The notes beneath the pieces were generated by a model. The model had not been told where the DNA came from. It saw only the letters and a program-made list of their open reading frames with translations, and did no database searches. Positions 53,596 through 61,515 of a DNA stretch of 64,000 bases are shown here, in pieces. The position numbers and the translations under genes are program-made. This DNA comes from Streptomyces aureus (GTDB lineage Bacteria > Actinomycetota > Actinomycetes > Streptomycetales > Streptomycetaceae). The DNA is taken from contig NZ_JNZD01000004.1 in the NCBI RefSeq assembly GCF_000725495.1, positions 496,001-560,000 of the forward strand, read 5' to 3'. Numbering within the stretch: the stretch's first letter is position 1; the number at the start of each line of letters is the position of its first letter.

Positions 53596-53633
53596 CTCAG
53601 GACCCGCTTCCACGCCACCCGTGTGTCCTGAGC
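53595..53633 (+). promoter_or_regulatory. Attenuator-like hairpin before the ABC-F gene
   Basis: GCTCAGGAC (53595-53603) and GTCCTGAGC (53625-53633) are perfect arms around a 21-base loop. The left arm begins in the leader peptide stop codon, so a stalled or terminating ribosome would cover it. The ABC-F ribosome site (CTGGAG) and ATG lie 25 bases further on. A short T-containing stretch (TTGACTTCT) follows the stem. Confidence 0.55.
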
Positions 53634-53658
53634 CGATTGACTTCTGGAGCGTTTCCCC

Positions 53659-55245
53659 ATGATCACCGTTCGCGGTGTCGACGTGCGCGTCGGCGCCCGT
53701 CTGCTGCTGTCCGACATCTCCTTCACCGTCTCCCCCGGCGACCGCGTCGGTCTGGTCGGCCGCAACGGCGCCGGCAAGACCACCCTGCTGAGCACCCTCG
53801 CGGGACTGCGGCGGCCCGAGGCCGGTTCCGTCTCCCGTTCCGGAGCCGTCGGCCATCTCCCGCAGGACCCGGCCGCGGCCGACCCCGCGGTCACCGTCAC
53901 CGCCCGCATCCTGTCCGCCCGGGGCCTCGACCGTGCTGTCGAGGCCCTGCGGGCGGCCGAGGCCGCGATGGCCGACGGATCCGACCGCGCGATGAACGCC
54001 TACGTACGGGCCGAGGCCGAGTTCCAGGCGCGCGGCGGGTACGCGGCGGAGGCCGAGGCGGCCCGGGTCGCCGCGGGGCTCGGTCTGCCGGCCCGGGTGA
54101 TGGACCAGCAGATCGGCACCCTGTCCGGCGGGCAGCGGCGGCGCGTCGAACTGGCCCGCATCCTGTTCTCCGACGAGGGCACTCTGCTCCTCGACGAGCC
54201 GACGAACCATCTGGACGCCGACTCGGTCGTCTGGCTGCGCGGGTTCCTGGCGAGCCGTCAGGCGGGGCTCGTCCTCATCAGCCACGACACCTCCCTGCTG
54301 GCCGCCGTGGTCAACCGCGTGTTCCATCTGGACCCGCACCGCGCCACGCTCGACGTCCACAACACGGGCTGGGCGGCCTATCTCGCCCAGCGCGAGGCCG
54401 CCGAGCGACGGCGGGCCCGGGAGCGGGCGAACGCCGAGCGCAAGGCGGCGGCCCTGCACGCGCAGGCCGACAAGATGCGCTCGAACGTGGCGACCGCCGT
54501 GGCCGCCCGGAACATGGACCGGCGCGCCGACCGGCTGCTCTCCGGCCTGGAACCGGTCCGCCGGACGGAGAAGGTGGCGCGGATCCGGCTGCCCGAGCCG
54601 GCCCCCTGCGGACGGATGCCGCTCGGCGCCGTCTCGCTGACCAAGGCGTACGGCGACCTGCGCGTCCTCGGGGGCGTCGACCTCGCCGTGGACCGGGGCA
54701 GCCGGCTGGTGATCCTCGGCCCGAACGGCTCGGGCAAGACCACGCTGCTGCGGCTGCTCGCCGGGCACGAGGAGCCGGACGGCGGACGCGTGGTGCGCGG
54801 GCACGGGCTGCGCCTCGGCTACTTCGCACAGGAGCACGACACCCTGGACCCGGCCGGTACGGTCCGCGACCACCTCGCCGCGTCGGCGCCGCATCTCGGC
54901 GACGGCGAGGTACGGCGGGTGCTCGGCTCGTTCCTGTTCACGGGCGACGACGCCGGCAAGCGGGTCGGGGTCCTCTCCGGGGGCGAGAAGACCCGGCTCG
55001 CCCTGGCGGGGCTCGTCCACTCGGGCGCGAACGTGCTCCTCCTGGACGAGCCCACCAACAACCTCGACCCCGCCTCCCGCGCGGAGGTCCTGGCCGCGGT
55101 GGCCACCTACCCCGGCGCGCTCGTGATGGTCACCCACGACGAAGGGGCCGTGGACGCCCTGCGCCCGGACCGGGTGCTGCTGCTCCCGGACGCGGACGAG
55201 GACCTGTGGAGCGAGGAGTACCGGGAACTGGTGACCCTGGCCTGA
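53659..55245 (+). CDS. ABC-F family ATPase
   Basis: A 528-residue ABC-F protein with two ABC domains and no membrane segment. Walker A motifs are GRNGAGKTT and GPNGSGKTT, signatures LSGGQRRRVELAR and LSGGEKTRLALA, and Walker B segments LLLDEPTNHLD and LLLDEPTNNLD. The linker (about residues 245-315) is the basic, helical P-site interaction motif that reaches into the ribosome. ABC-F proteins dislodge ribosome-bound antibiotics or regulate elongation. The leader peptide and hairpin upstream favour an antibiotic-induced protection factor, which is inference. Two terminator hairpins follow. Confidence 0.9.
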   Translation: MITVRGVDVRVGARLLLSDISFTVSPGDRVGLVGRNGAGKTTLLSTLAGLRRPEAGSVSRSGAVGHLPQDPAAADPAVTVTARILSARGLDRAVEALRAAEAAMADGSDRAMNAYVRAEAEFQARGGYAAEAEAARVAAGLGLPARVMDQQIGTLSGGQRRRVELARILFSDEGTLLLDEPTNHLDADSVVWLRGFLASRQAGLVLISHDTSLLAAVVNRVFHLDPHRATLDVHNTGWAAYLAQREAAERRRARERANAERKAAALHAQADKMRSNVATAVAARNMDRRADRLLSGLEPVRRTEKVARIRLPEPAPCGRMPLGAVSLTKAYGDLRVLGGVDLAVDRGSRLVILGPNGSGKTTLLRLLAGHEEPDGGRVVRGHGLRLGYFAQEHDTLDPAGTVRDHLAASAPHLGDGEVRRVLGSFLFTGDDAGKRVGVLSGGEKTRLALAGLVHSGANVLLLDEPTNNLDPASRAEVLAAVATYPGALVMVTHDEGAVDALRPDRVLLLPDADEDLWSEEYRELVTLA

Positions 55246-55265
55246 CCCGGGCCGGGTCTCCACGG

Positions 55266-55342
55266 GTACGGACCTCCCTTGGGCCTTCCGAGGCACGGGC
55301 GAGGTCCGTACGTGCGTCCCCGGCGGCGGGCCGGGGACGCAC
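55266..55342. terminator. Double stem-loop between convergent genes
   Basis: The first hairpin pairs GTACGGACCTC (55266-55276) with GAGGTCCGTAC (55301-55311). The second pairs GTGCGTCCCCGG (55312-55323) with CCGGGGACGCAC (55331-55342). Both are perfect. They separate the ABC-F gene from the convergent flavoprotein gene. Confidence 0.85.
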
Positions 55343-55357
55343 CTGCGGAAACCGCGG

Positions 55358-56791
55358 TCACGCGTCCCGGTACGCCTCCAGCAGCCTCAGCCAGACCTCG
55401 CTGACCGTGGGGTAGGACGGGACGGCGTGCCAGAGGCGGTCGACCGGCACCTGGCCGACGACGGCGATGGTCGCCGAGTGGATGAGTTCGCCGACGCCGG
55501 GGCCGACCAGGGTGAGGCCGAGGACGATCTCGCGGTCGAGGTCGACGACCATGCGGGCCTTGCCGCGGTAGCCGTCCGCGTACAGACCCGCGCCGGCCAC
55601 CGAGGACATGTCGACGTCCACGGCCCGGACCCGGTGTCCGGCCTGCTCCGCCTCGGCGAGGGAGAGACCTACGGCCGCCGCCTCCGGGTCGGTGAAGACG
55701 CACTGCGGGACGGACGCGTGGTCGGCGGTGGCCGCGTGCGCGCCCCAGGGGTCCGTCTCCAGGATCGGCACCCCAGCGGCACGCGCGGCGATGGCGGCGC
55801 CCGCGATCCGGGCCTGGTACTTGCCCTGATGGGTGAGCAGCGCGCGGTGGTTGACGTCGCCGACCGCGTACAGCCAGTCGCTGCCGACGGCCCGGAGGCT
55901 GTCGTCGACCTCGATCCAGCCGCCGGGTTCCAGGCCGACCGTCTCCAGGCCGACGTCGTCGGTGTGCGGCACACGGCCGGTCGCGAACAGGATCTCGTCG
56001 GCCTCGATGCGGTCGCCGGTGTCGGTGAGGGCGACCACGGTGGTGCCCTCGCGCGAGACGGCGGTCACCGAGGTGCCGGTGCGCACGTCCGCGCCCGCCT
56101 CGGCCAGCGCCTCGGCGACCAGTTCCCCGGCGAAGGGCTCCATGCGGGGCAGCAGGCCCTTGCCGCGCACGAGCAGGGTGACCTGCGAGCCGAGCGCCTG
56201 CCAGGCCGTGGCCATCTCGGCGGCGACGACACCGCCGCCGACCACGATCAGCCGTCCGGGCACGGCGTGCGCGCTGGTGGCCTCGCGGCTGGTCCACGGC
56301 TTGACCTGGGCGATGCCTGGCAGGTCGGGGAGCTGGGCGCGGGTGCCGGTGCACACGGCGACCGCGTGCCGGGCGGTCAGCACCTTGCGTTCTCCGTCGG
56401 GTCCGTCGACCGTCACGGTGCGGGGTCCGGCGAGCCGGCCGTGACCGCGGTGGAAGTCGGCGCCGATGCCGTCGAGCCAGGCGAGCTGGCCGTCGTCCTT
56501 CCAGTTCGAGGTGAAGTAGTCGCGGTGGGCGAGCACCGCGGACGCGTCGAGGGGGCCTTGTACCGCGGCGGCCAGACCGGGTACGCGGCGGGCGTCGGCG
56601 CGGGCGATCACCGGGCGGAGGAGGGCCTTGCTGGGCATGCACGCCCAGTACGAGCACTCGCCGCCGACCAGTTCGCTCTCCACGACCGCGGTGGACAGGC
56701 CGGCGGCGCGTGCGCGGTCGGCGACGTTCTCCCCCACGGGTCCGGCACCGAGCACCACGACGTCGTAGGCGATGGATTCCGTTTCCGTCAT
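55358..56791 (-). CDS. Disulfide-type FAD/NAD(P) oxidoreductase
   Basis: A 477-residue flavoprotein of the dihydrolipoamide dehydrogenase/mercuric reductase class. FAD is bound by VVLGAGPVGENVADRA, and the redox disulfide is in GGECSYWACMPSK (CxxxxC). NAD(P) binds at VVGGGVVAAEMATAW, and a second FAD segment reads WLYAVGDVNHRALL. The C-terminal dimer segment AVPSYPTVSEVW lacks the usual HxHPT form, so it is not a standard lipoamide dehydrogenase. It is divergent from a thioredoxin gene with a SigR-type promoter. The ATG at 56791 is used. Confidence 0.88.
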   Translation of the reverse strand: MTETESIAYDVVVLGAGPVGENVADRARAAGLSTAVVESELVGGECSYWACMPSKALLRPVIARADARRVPGLAAAVQGPLDASAVLAHRDYFTSNWKDDGQLAWLDGIGADFHRGHGRLAGPRTVTVDGPDGERKVLTARHAVAVCTGTRAQLPDLPGIAQVKPWTSREATSAHAVPGRLIVVGGGVVAAEMATAWQALGSQVTLLVRGKGLLPRMEPFAGELVAEALAEAGADVRTGTSVTAVSREGTTVVALTDTGDRIEADEILFATGRVPHTDDVGLETVGLEPGGWIEVDDSLRAVGSDWLYAVGDVNHRALLTHQGKYQARIAGAAIAARAAGVPILETDPWGAHAATADHASVPQCVFTDPEAAAVGLSLAEAEQAGHRVRAVDVDMSSVAGAGLYADGYRGKARMVVDLDREIVLGLTLVGPGVGELIHSATIAVVGQVPVDRLWHAVPSYPTVSEVWLRLLEAYRDA

Positions 56792-56841
56792 GGGGCCAGT
56801 CTGGTTGCTGGTGTGCGCGGGGGCCACACGGGTACGGGCCC

Positions 56842-56867
56842 GGAATAGGCACCCGGTGGGTGGCGTT
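56842..56867 (+). promoter_or_regulatory. SigR-type promoter for the thioredoxin gene
   Basis: GGAAT (56842-56846), exactly 18 bases, then GTT (56865-56867) match the SigR consensus. It lies 43 bases before the thioredoxin start, which leaves room for a short leader with GAGGAAGAGGG. SigR-controlled thioredoxin genes are well known in Streptomyces. Confidence 0.85.
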
Positions 56868-56910
56868 GTGCTGACCGGCATGACCCGTACGTGAGGAAGA
56901 GGGAAGTGGA

Positions 56911-57297
56911 ATGAGCAGCACCGTTGAGCTCACCAAGGAGAACTTCGACCAGACGGTCACGGACAACGAGTTCGTCCTGATCGACTTCTGGGCGGAGTGG
57001 TGCGGGCCGTGCCGTCAGTTCGCCCCGGTCTACGAGAAGGCCGCAGCGGCCAACCCGGACCTGGTGTTCGCGAAGGTCGACACGGAGGCGCAGCCCGAAC
57101 TGGCGGCGGCCTTCGAGATCCAGTCGATCCCCACGCTGATGATCGTCCGCGACCAGGTCGCGATCTTCGCCCAGCCCGGCGCGCTGCCCGCGGCCGCCCT
57201 GGACGACGTGATCGGGCAGGCCCGGAAGCTGGACATGGACGAGGTCCGCAAGTCGGTGGCGGCCGAGCAGGCGAAGCAGGCCAAGGACGCCGAATAG
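56911..57297 (+). CDS. Thioredoxin (SigR-controlled type)
   Basis: A 128-residue thioredoxin with the active site WCGPC (about residues 31-35), FWAEWCGPCRQFAPVYEK around it and the cis-Pro in IQSIPTLMI. A C-terminal helix of about 20 charged residues (EVRKSVAAEQAKQAKDAE) extends beyond the minimal fold. It reduces protein disulfides with electrons from thioredoxin reductase, which is not encoded here. The SigR-type promoter makes it comparable to TrxC of S. coelicolor. The divergent flavoprotein may be a redox partner, but that is speculation. Confidence 0.92.
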   Translation: MSSTVELTKENFDQTVTDNEFVLIDFWAEWCGPCRQFAPVYEKAAAANPDLVFAKVDTEAQPELAAAFEIQSIPTLMIVRDQVAIFAQPGALPAAALDDVIGQARKLDMDEVRKSVAAEQAKQAKDAE

Positions 57298-57493
57298 GCC
57301 GCGCCGGTCGAACAGGCCGGTTCAGCCGGGCAGGTCGCGCCGGTCGAACAGAGTGGGCCGGCCGAACAAACCGGGGGTGGCGGCGGGCCGCGGACGCCGG
57401 ACAGGTCCGGGACGCAGGTGCCGGGCCGCCCGCCTCATGGCGAGGCGACGGCACCTGTCCCGCCAGCCCCGGACCCAGCCCCGGCCCGATGCT

Positions 57494-58930
57494 CTAGAAG
57501 GGGTACCCCGCCACGTCCCCGCGCACCGTCGTCCACCGCAGGTCGGTGAAGGCGTCCAGGTTCGCCTCGCCGCCGAAGCGGGCCCCGGTGCCGGAGGCGG
57601 CGGTACCGCCGAAGGGGGCGACGGCCTCGTCGTTGACGGTCTGGTCGTTGATGTGCGCGATCCCCGTCGGGATGCGTTCCGCCAGGGCGAGACCGCGGGC
57701 GGTGTCCCGCGTGACGATGCCCAGGGAGAGGCCGTAGGGTCCGGCGGCCGCCAGGGCCGCCGCCTCCTCGAGGGTGGCGAAGGAGCGGACCGGCGCGACC
57801 GGGCCGAAGACCTCCTCCACGTACGCCGGTGTGGAGTCGTCCACGCCGGCCAGCACGGTCGGCCGGTAGAAGAGCCGTTCGTGCGTACCGCCCGCCGCGA
57901 GCTTCGCGCCCCCTGCGGCGCTGGACTCCACCAGCCCCCGGATCTTGGCGAGTTGGGCGTCGTCGATGATCGGTCCGAGGTGCACCTGTTCTCGATGCGG
58001 GTCGCCGACGGCGAGTGACTCCGCCTTGGCGGCGAGTCGCTCGACGTACTCCTCGTACAGGGAGGCGTGGACCAGATGGCGGCCGGTCGTCATGCAGATC
58101 TGGCCCTGGTGGAAGAACGAGCCCCAGGCGGCCGTGGAGATCACCGCGTCGAGATCGGCGTCCTCCAGGACGACCAGCGCCGAGTTGCCGCCCAACTCCA
58201 GGTGCGCCCGCTTGAGATGACGTCCCGCCGCCTCACCGACCGCGCGGCCCGCGGCGGTCGAGCCGGTGAAGGAGACGACGGGGATCAGCGGATCGGCCAC
58301 GAGGGCCTGGCCGGTCCCGGGACCCCCGGGCACGACCTGGAGCAGCCCGTCCGGCAGGCCCGCCGCGGCGAAGACGGCTCCGAGCGCGAGGCCGCCGCAC
58401 ACGGCCGTGCGTGGATCGGGCTTCAGGACGACGCCGTTGCCGAGGGCGAGCGCGGGGGCGACGGAGCGGATCGAGAGGATCAGCGGCGCGTTGAAGGGGG
58501 CGATCACCCCGACGACGCCGACCGGGACACGACGGGTGTACGACAGCCGGGGCGCCTCCGAGGGCAGGACCTGGCCCGTGGGGCGGGAGGCCAGGGCGGC
58601 CGCCTCGTAGCACTCCTGGGCGGCGACGTGGAGTTCGAAGTCCGCCTTGCCGGGGATGGAGCCGGACTCCCGCACGATCCAGGCCCGCAGTTCGTCGGCG
58701 TGCGCGGCGAAGAGGTCGCCCGCCCGGCGCAGTACGGCGGCACGGGCGAAGTGCGGGGCCGCCGCCCACGCTGCCTGTGCCGAGCGGGCGGCCCGCGCGG
58801 CGTCCGCGACGTCCTCGGCGGTGGCGAGGGCGAGGGTGCCGAGGCCCTCGCCGGTGGCGGGCTCGGTGACGGTGTACTCGCCGCCCCGCAGCGGGCGGGA
58901 CTGCCAGGTCGTGGGGTCGAGCAGGGGCAT
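57494..58930 (-). CDS. Aldehyde dehydrogenase, benzaldehyde/vanillin type
   Basis: A 478-residue NAD(P) aldehyde dehydrogenase. The catalytic Cys is in FHQGQICMTTGRH, the general base Glu in HLELGGNSALVVLED, and the cofactor site includes SFTGSTAAGRAVG. FGGTAASGTGARFGGE near the end is typical of the benzaldehyde/salicylaldehyde group. It likely oxidises an aromatic aldehyde to the acid used by the 4-hydroxybenzoate hydroxylase encoded just upstream. ATG 58930 has GGAGAG before it; GTG 58951 overlaps the pobA stop (GTGA). Confidence 0.88.
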   Translation of the reverse strand: MPLLDPTTWQSRPLRGGEYTVTEPATGEGLGTLALATAEDVADAARAARSAQAAWAAAPHFARAAVLRRAGDLFAAHADELRAWIVRESGSIPGKADFELHVAAQECYEAAALASRPTGQVLPSEAPRLSYTRRVPVGVVGVIAPFNAPLILSIRSVAPALALGNGVVLKPDPRTAVCGGLALGAVFAAAGLPDGLLQVVPGGPGTGQALVADPLIPVVSFTGSTAAGRAVGEAAGRHLKRAHLELGGNSALVVLEDADLDAVISTAAWGSFFHQGQICMTTGRHLVHASLYEEYVERLAAKAESLAVGDPHREQVHLGPIIDDAQLAKIRGLVESSAAGGAKLAAGGTHERLFYRPTVLAGVDDSTPAYVEEVFGPVAPVRSFATLEEAAALAAAGPYGLSLGIVTRDTARGLALAERIPTGIAHINDQTVNDEAVAPFGGTAASGTGARFGGEANLDAFTDLRWTTVRGDVAGYPF

Positions 58931-58947
58931 GGCGGCTCTCCGATCGT

Positions 58948-60162
58948 TCACTGATCACCAGGGGGACTCGGCGGGCCCGCCACGTCGTCGGGCAGGGGAA
59001 GTCCCGTGTAGTTCGCGGCCAGTTCGGCGGCGGCGGAGCGGGACGCGGTGATCCGGCGCAGTCGCGCGAGCTGCATCCGGAGGTCGAACGCGTCCCCATC
59101 TGGTTGAGCGTGCAACATTCTAGTCATGTCGTACGAGAAACGCGTGGCCTGCCACACTCGCTCCAGTGCCAACTCCGAGTAGCGGTCCAGGAGTTCGGTG
59201 GATCCACGGCGGTGCAGGGCGGCGAAGCCGCGGGCCAGGAGCTGCACGTCGGACACCGCGAGGTTGAGCCCCTTGGCCCCCGTCGGCGGCACGATGTGGG
59301 CGGCGTCCCCGGCCAGGAAAAGCCGACCGTGGCGCATCGGCTCGTGCACCCAACTGCGCATCGGGGTGACCGACTTGTCGGTGACGGGTCCGCGTTCCAG
59401 CCGCCAGTCCCCCTCGACCGCGAACCGCGAGGCCAGTTCGTCCCAGACACGTTCGTCGGGCCAGTCGCCGGCCTCGGTCCCGTTGGGGACCTGGAGGTAG
59501 AGCCGGGACACCGAGGGGGAGCGCATGCTGTGCAGGGCGAAGCCCCCGGCTCCGCGGGCGTAGACCAACTCCTCGCAGGAAGGCGGCACATCGGCGAGGA
59601 TGCCGAGCCAGGAGTACGGGTACTCGTGCGCGTACGTGCGGCCGGTCCCGGCCGGGAACGCGGCTCGCGCCACGCCGTGGCCGCCGTCGCAGCCCACCAC
59701 CCAGTCACAGGCCAGCACCTGTTCGCGCCCGCCCCGCACGAACCGCACGGCGTGCGACGCGCTCCCCGGACTCTCCACCGCGATCGCCTCGGCCTCGAAC
59801 AACAGGGGCGGTCCGTGGTCGAGTTGGAGGGCGACCAGATCCTTAACGATCTCCGTCTGGGCGTAGATCGTGACGGTCCGGCCGCCGGTGAGCCCGGGGA
59901 AGTCGATGTGGTGGCGTTCCCGTTCGAAGCGCAGCTCGATCCCCTGGTGGACCAGGCCCTCGGTGTCCAGCCGCGCGCCCGCCCCGCACGCGCGCAGGAC
60001 GTCGACCGTGCCCTGCTCCAGCATGCCGGCGCGCTGGCGCCGCTCGACGTACGCGCGGGTCCTGCTCTCCAGGACGACGCAGTCGATCCCGGTCCGGTGC
60101 AGCAGCCGGGCCAGCAGGAGCCCGGCCGGGCCCGCGCCGATGATGCCGACCGTGGTCCGCAT
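58948..60162 (-). CDS. pobA: 4-hydroxybenzoate 3-monooxygenase
   Basis: A 404-residue group A flavoprotein hydroxylase. FAD binds at GIIGAGPAGLLLARLLHRTG and GDAAHIVPPTGAKGLNLAVSDV. RAGMLEQGTVDVLR and the DWVVGCDGGHGVAR segment are typical of PobA. It converts 4-hydroxybenzoate to protocatechuate with NAD(P)H and oxygen. It is the first gene of a two-gene operon with the aldehyde dehydrogenase. The regulator of pobA is not evident; the next gene upstream is a LacI protein on the same strand. Confidence 0.93.
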   Translation of the reverse strand: MRTTVGIIGAGPAGLLLARLLHRTGIDCVVLESRTRAYVERRQRAGMLEQGTVDVLRACGAGARLDTEGLVHQGIELRFERERHHIDFPGLTGGRTVTIYAQTEIVKDLVALQLDHGPPLLFEAEAIAVESPGSASHAVRFVRGGREQVLACDWVVGCDGGHGVARAAFPAGTGRTYAHEYPYSWLGILADVPPSCEELVYARGAGGFALHSMRSPSVSRLYLQVPNGTEAGDWPDERVWDELASRFAVEGDWRLERGPVTDKSVTPMRSWVHEPMRHGRLFLAGDAAHIVPPTGAKGLNLAVSDVQLLARGFAALHRRGSTELLDRYSELALERVWQATRFSYDMTRMLHAQPDGDAFDLRMQLARLRRITASRSAAAELAANYTGLPLPDDVAGPPSPPGDQ

Positions 60163-60312
60163 GACACGCCTCCGCTGTCCGATGCCGCCGGGGACGGGCT
60201 CCGGCAGCCGGTACCCCGTCGCGCACGCGGTCCGGCCCGGCCTCGCACGGGCCGGGCGGACGGGCCCGGTGCCGCGCCGGGCGGACCTCGCCCGTCGCGC
60301 AACCAGCCTCTC

Positions 60313-61347
60313 TCAGCTCGACGCCCGGTGCACCACGCGTGCGCCCAGCACCTCGTGCGTCTCGGGCTCCGCGCCCGGCTCACGGACCACCCGGTCGACC
60401 AGTTCGGCCAGGTCACGGCCGGAGGGCAGGTCGAGGTGCACGGTGCTCAGCCGGGGTCTGAGCAGCCGGCCGAGCATGAGGTCGTCGGCGCCGACCACGG
60501 CGGTCTGCTCCGGTACGGCGACGCCCTCGTCCTGGAGGGCGCGCATCAGGAGCATCGCGTACTCGTCGTTGTAGCCGAAGACGGCGTCGAGGCCGAGGGA
60601 GCCCCAGCGTGCCGCGAGCCGGGCGGCGGCCTCCTCCTCGTACGCCAGGGGCAGCTCGGTCACCGTCGCGGACGTGCCGCGCAGGGCCCGCCGGACGCCC
60701 TCGAGGCGGGGCCGGGAGAAGATCTCCAGCCCGTTCTCCTCGGGCATCACGACTCCGACGCGGCGGCGGCCCCCGGCCAGCAGGTGGACGCCCGCGCAGT
60801 GGCCGACCCGGTCGTGGTCCATGAGCAACGCGTGGGCGCCGTCGACCCGTTCGGGACCCAGGGTGAGCACCGCGCGGGCACCGGACCGCTTCAGGACCGC
60901 CACCCCCTCGGGCCCGAGGCCGCTGCCGGGCACCAGGACGGCGACCGGGCGCAGCTCGGCCCAGGCACGGGCGGCCTCGTCGCCGCGCAGACCGACGCTG
61001 CCGTACTGCACGACCGTGTAGTCCAGCCGGCCGAGCGCCGACTGGAGTTCGGCGAAGAACTGGTGGTAGAGCGGGCCCACGGGAACGGCCGGGGCGGGCA
61101 TCAGGACCATGCGGCTGTGTCCGGCGCGCAGACTGCGGGCCGCCGCGTGGGGAACGTACCCGAGCTCCTCGGCGGCCTCGCGCACCCGGCGCCGGGTGGG
61201 TTCGCTGATCCGGACGGCGCTGGCGTTGTTCAGGACGTACGAGACGGTGGCGCGGGAGACACCCGCCAATCGCGCCACGTCCGCGCTGGTGGGGACGGGC
61301 CGCCTCACGGGAGCCGCACGACCGGGCTGTTTCGGTATCTGCACCAT
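60313..61347 (-). CDS. LacI family transcriptional regulator
   Basis: A 344-residue LacI repressor. The helix-turn-helix is SADVARLAGVSRATVSYVLNNASAVR, the hinge ends HAAARSLRAGHS, and the effector domain follows (VAVLVPGSGLGPEG, AVFGYNDEYAMLLMRAL). ATG 61347 is used; an ATG at 61359 is in frame. It is divergent from an amidase gene, with a TACCGTTCGGTA palindrome between, so the amidase is its likely target. It is also 150 bases upstream of pobA on the same strand. Confidence 0.88.
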   Translation of the reverse strand: MVQIPKQPGRAAPVRRPVPTSADVARLAGVSRATVSYVLNNASAVRISEPTRRRVREAAEELGYVPHAAARSLRAGHSRMVLMPAPAVPVGPLYHQFFAELQSALGRLDYTVVQYGSVGLRGDEAARAWAELRPVAVLVPGSGLGPEGVAVLKRSGARAVLTLGPERVDGAHALLMDHDRVGHCAGVHLLAGGRRRVGVVMPEENGLEIFSRPRLEGVRRALRGTSATVTELPLAYEEEAAARLAARWGSLGLDAVFGYNDEYAMLLMRALQDEGVAVPEQTAVVGADDLMLGRLLRPRLSTVHLDLPSGRDLAELVDRVVREPGAEPETHEVLGARVVHRASS

Positions 61348-61449
61348 GACCCGAGGCATCCTTCCAGAGGGCCGGGGCAACTCCTCGCGCAGGGCACCCG
61401 ATCGATCACCCGGTGGACGGAACTCCCGCCTCCGTAAAGGAGGTTGCCA

Positions 61450-61490
61450 GTCCGGTACCGCCGGACCGGCCCAGAGGTTACCGTTCGGTA
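61450..61490. promoter_or_regulatory. Two palindromes between LacI and amidase genes
   Basis: GTCCGG-TACCG-CCGGAC (61450-61466) and the perfect 12-base TACCGTTCGGTA (61479-61490) lie 26-66 bases before the amidase start. The second has the centre expected for LacI-type operators and is the better candidate. Confidence 0.5.
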
Positions 61491-61515
61491 GACAACCGCT
61501 TCGGAGGTGACCGGG

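Noticed and set aside
51910..55296. A 1128-residue open frame on the minus strand opposite TPR, def and ABC-F
   Set aside because: Antisense shadow of well-recognised plus-strand genes, passing through repeats with no recognisable motif.
57298..57493. Short gene after thioredoxin
   Set aside because: Only GCGCCGGTCGAACAG repeats and no plausible start with ribosome site.
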